The notes under the pieces: generated by a model
The model's database searches: none
What the model was told of the DNA's origin: nothing
Seen by the model: the letters and a program-made list of their open reading frames with translations, nothing else
Made by a program: the position numbers and the translations under genes
Part shown: positions 63,014-64,000 of the stretch, piece by piece
How the letters are laid out: each line of letters opens with the position of its first letter
How positions within the stretch are numbered: position 1 is the first letter of the stretch
From: Chlorogloeopsis fritschii
GTDB taxonomy: Bacteria > Cyanobacteriota > Cyanobacteriia > Cyanobacteriales > Nostocaceae
Direction: 5' to 3' (one strand)
Assembly (NCBI RefSeq): GCF_043099315.1
Contig: NZ_CP170746.1
Length of the DNA stretch: 64,000 nucleotides

Positions 63014-64000
63014 TTAATTTGGTGCATTAGGATATAGGTGTTTGAGTTTGATACGGGCATCCTCTGTAGTGAAGCGCCATTGAACTTGACTATTGGTGAG
63101 ATTACGCTGGTTCTGCCAAGCAGATAACTCCTTTTCTAACTCGGTGGCAGAGGAAATACGACGGTCAAGACATTGTTGAGAAAGGACACTTAACTCAATC
63201 TCGGCAACATTCAACCAACTACCATTACGAGGGGTATAGTGAATTTCTAGGCGGCGAGCTAATCGATGGGCAACAGTTGCAGGAAAAGCTTCATACAGTG
63301 AAGCAATGTGATGAGTATTGAGATTGTCACACACTAACTTGACTTTCCGAGCCTGGGGATAGTCTACATCTAGAAGTTGGCGAACTTCCAATGCCCAATC
63401 GACGCGAGTACGCTGCTGACGACTACTCACTCGTCGCCATCCCCGCAGAGGATCAAAAAATATAAACAAGGCACGCACACCATGCCGTTCATAATGGTAA
63501 TCCTCTTTGCGATCGCTTTTGGGTGCCATTGGTATTGGCTCGAATACATCTGCTTTTAACTCATAAGCAGCTTCATCCATGCAAATTAGTGGTTCCAAAT
63601 CTGTGTGCTGGCTAGTATACAGGTCTAAGACTTCTTCCATCTGGGCTACAAAGCGTGCTGTATCGCGTTCGGGAATACAGTAGCGCTGCTTTTTCCACGG
63701 ACGCAATTCGTTTTTTTGAGCGTACATCGCACAGTCTCACGACCAATTTCCGTGACAATACTACGCGCTTTGAGTTCGTCTACCAGTAACTTGAGCGTCC
63801 AACGAGTCCTGCCATCTGGCGGTGGTGAACAGCATATAGCTATCAGATAAGCCTCTTTTTCCCCGTCTAATTTGCGCGACACAGGTGATGTCTGACGTGG
63901 CTTGCGGTTGAGGGCTGCTTGTTCTCCTTGCTTTAAAAATGAACTGCGGATGCGGGCGACGCTATTACGATGTAATCCCAGCGCTGCTCCTATCTGTTGG
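63014..64000 (-). mobile_element. IS630-type transposase in two frames, cut by window edge
   Basis: The C-terminal frame (63014-63727) has the DDE residues of IS630: ICMDEAAYE, KLVCDNLNTHH and NGSWLNVAEIELS. The N-terminal part runs in another frame (through about 63646-64000), with a helix-turn-helix QQIGAALGLHRNSVARIR and an RETVRCTLKKTN end. The two join by a -1 shift at a run of seven A's (63708-63716 area), after which the frame reads KKNELRPWKKQ. This matches programmed -1 shifting used by some IS630 members, but a mutation cannot be excluded. The left end of the element is near 63004. Confidence 0.9.

Overview
The window is chromosomal DNA from a cyanobacterium. It carries psaD (photosystem I subunit II) beside an anthranilate synthase gene, many HIP1 octamers (GCGATCGC), several protein families that are largely cyanobacterial (DUF2973, DUF2605, DUF1802, DICT-domain kinase), and heptanucleotide short tandem repeats (GGGACTA type) typical of filamentous, Nostocales-like genomes. 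No genus can be fixed from the sequence alone. No tRNA, rRNA or CRISPR array was recognised.

Layout. 1-4.5 kb: edge of an MFS exporter, an AraC regulator with an XapX / rubredoxin-MBL pair, and two toxin-antitoxin type loci. 4.6-6.7 kb: an integron-like cassette array with four attC-like sites and no integrase, carrying an SDR gene, a truncated GNAT gene, a VOC gene and a HIP1-rich non-coding cassette. 6.7-7.0 kb: palindromes spaced about 40 bp apart. 7.0-10.7 kb: metH, with a palindromic element inserted in frame. 11.6-15.7 kb: a PstS-like / DUF4912 fusion, an EF-hand DUF937-like protein and a truncated membrane protein. 16.1-20.2 kb: a three-gene cassette (winged helix, AAA ATPase, DUF1802-PD-(D/E)XK nuclease) that looks like an uncharacterised defence system. 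20.2-24.1 kb: LemA and TPM genes, an RRM protein and a truncated TPM paralogue. 24.1-29.6 kb: repeats, methyltransferases, an ABC exporter and VapBC.

29.9-33.4 kb is the most striking region: an XRE regulator diverges from a two-gene operon encoding a Cas4/RecB-like Fe-S nuclease and a long prokaryotic Argonaute with an intact-looking DEDD-type PIWI site. Two matching operator-like inverted repeats lie 33 bp apart in the shared promoter region.

33.6-49.1 kb is mostly housekeeping: pentapeptide protein, di-haem cytochrome, trpE, psaD, hybrid sensor kinase, glycogen-debranching-like enzyme, thrS. 49.1-51.8 kb holds a RelE/ParE-type pair and an incomplete phosphorothioation (dnd) locus: dndE plus a dnd-associated methyltransferase, without dndBCD. 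52-61 kb: AmpG-like permease, subtilase, GNAT, HEAT-repeat protein and a GH65 enzyme. 61.9-64 kb: 21-bp tandem repeats, a REP-associated transposase (RAYT) flanked by its probable REP palindromes, and an IS630-type transposase running off the edge.

The accessory parts (cassette array, Argonaute operon, ATPase-nuclease cassette, dnd remnant, several toxin-antitoxin loci, RAYT/REP and IS630) suggest a region rich in defence and mobile DNA, interleaved with core genes.
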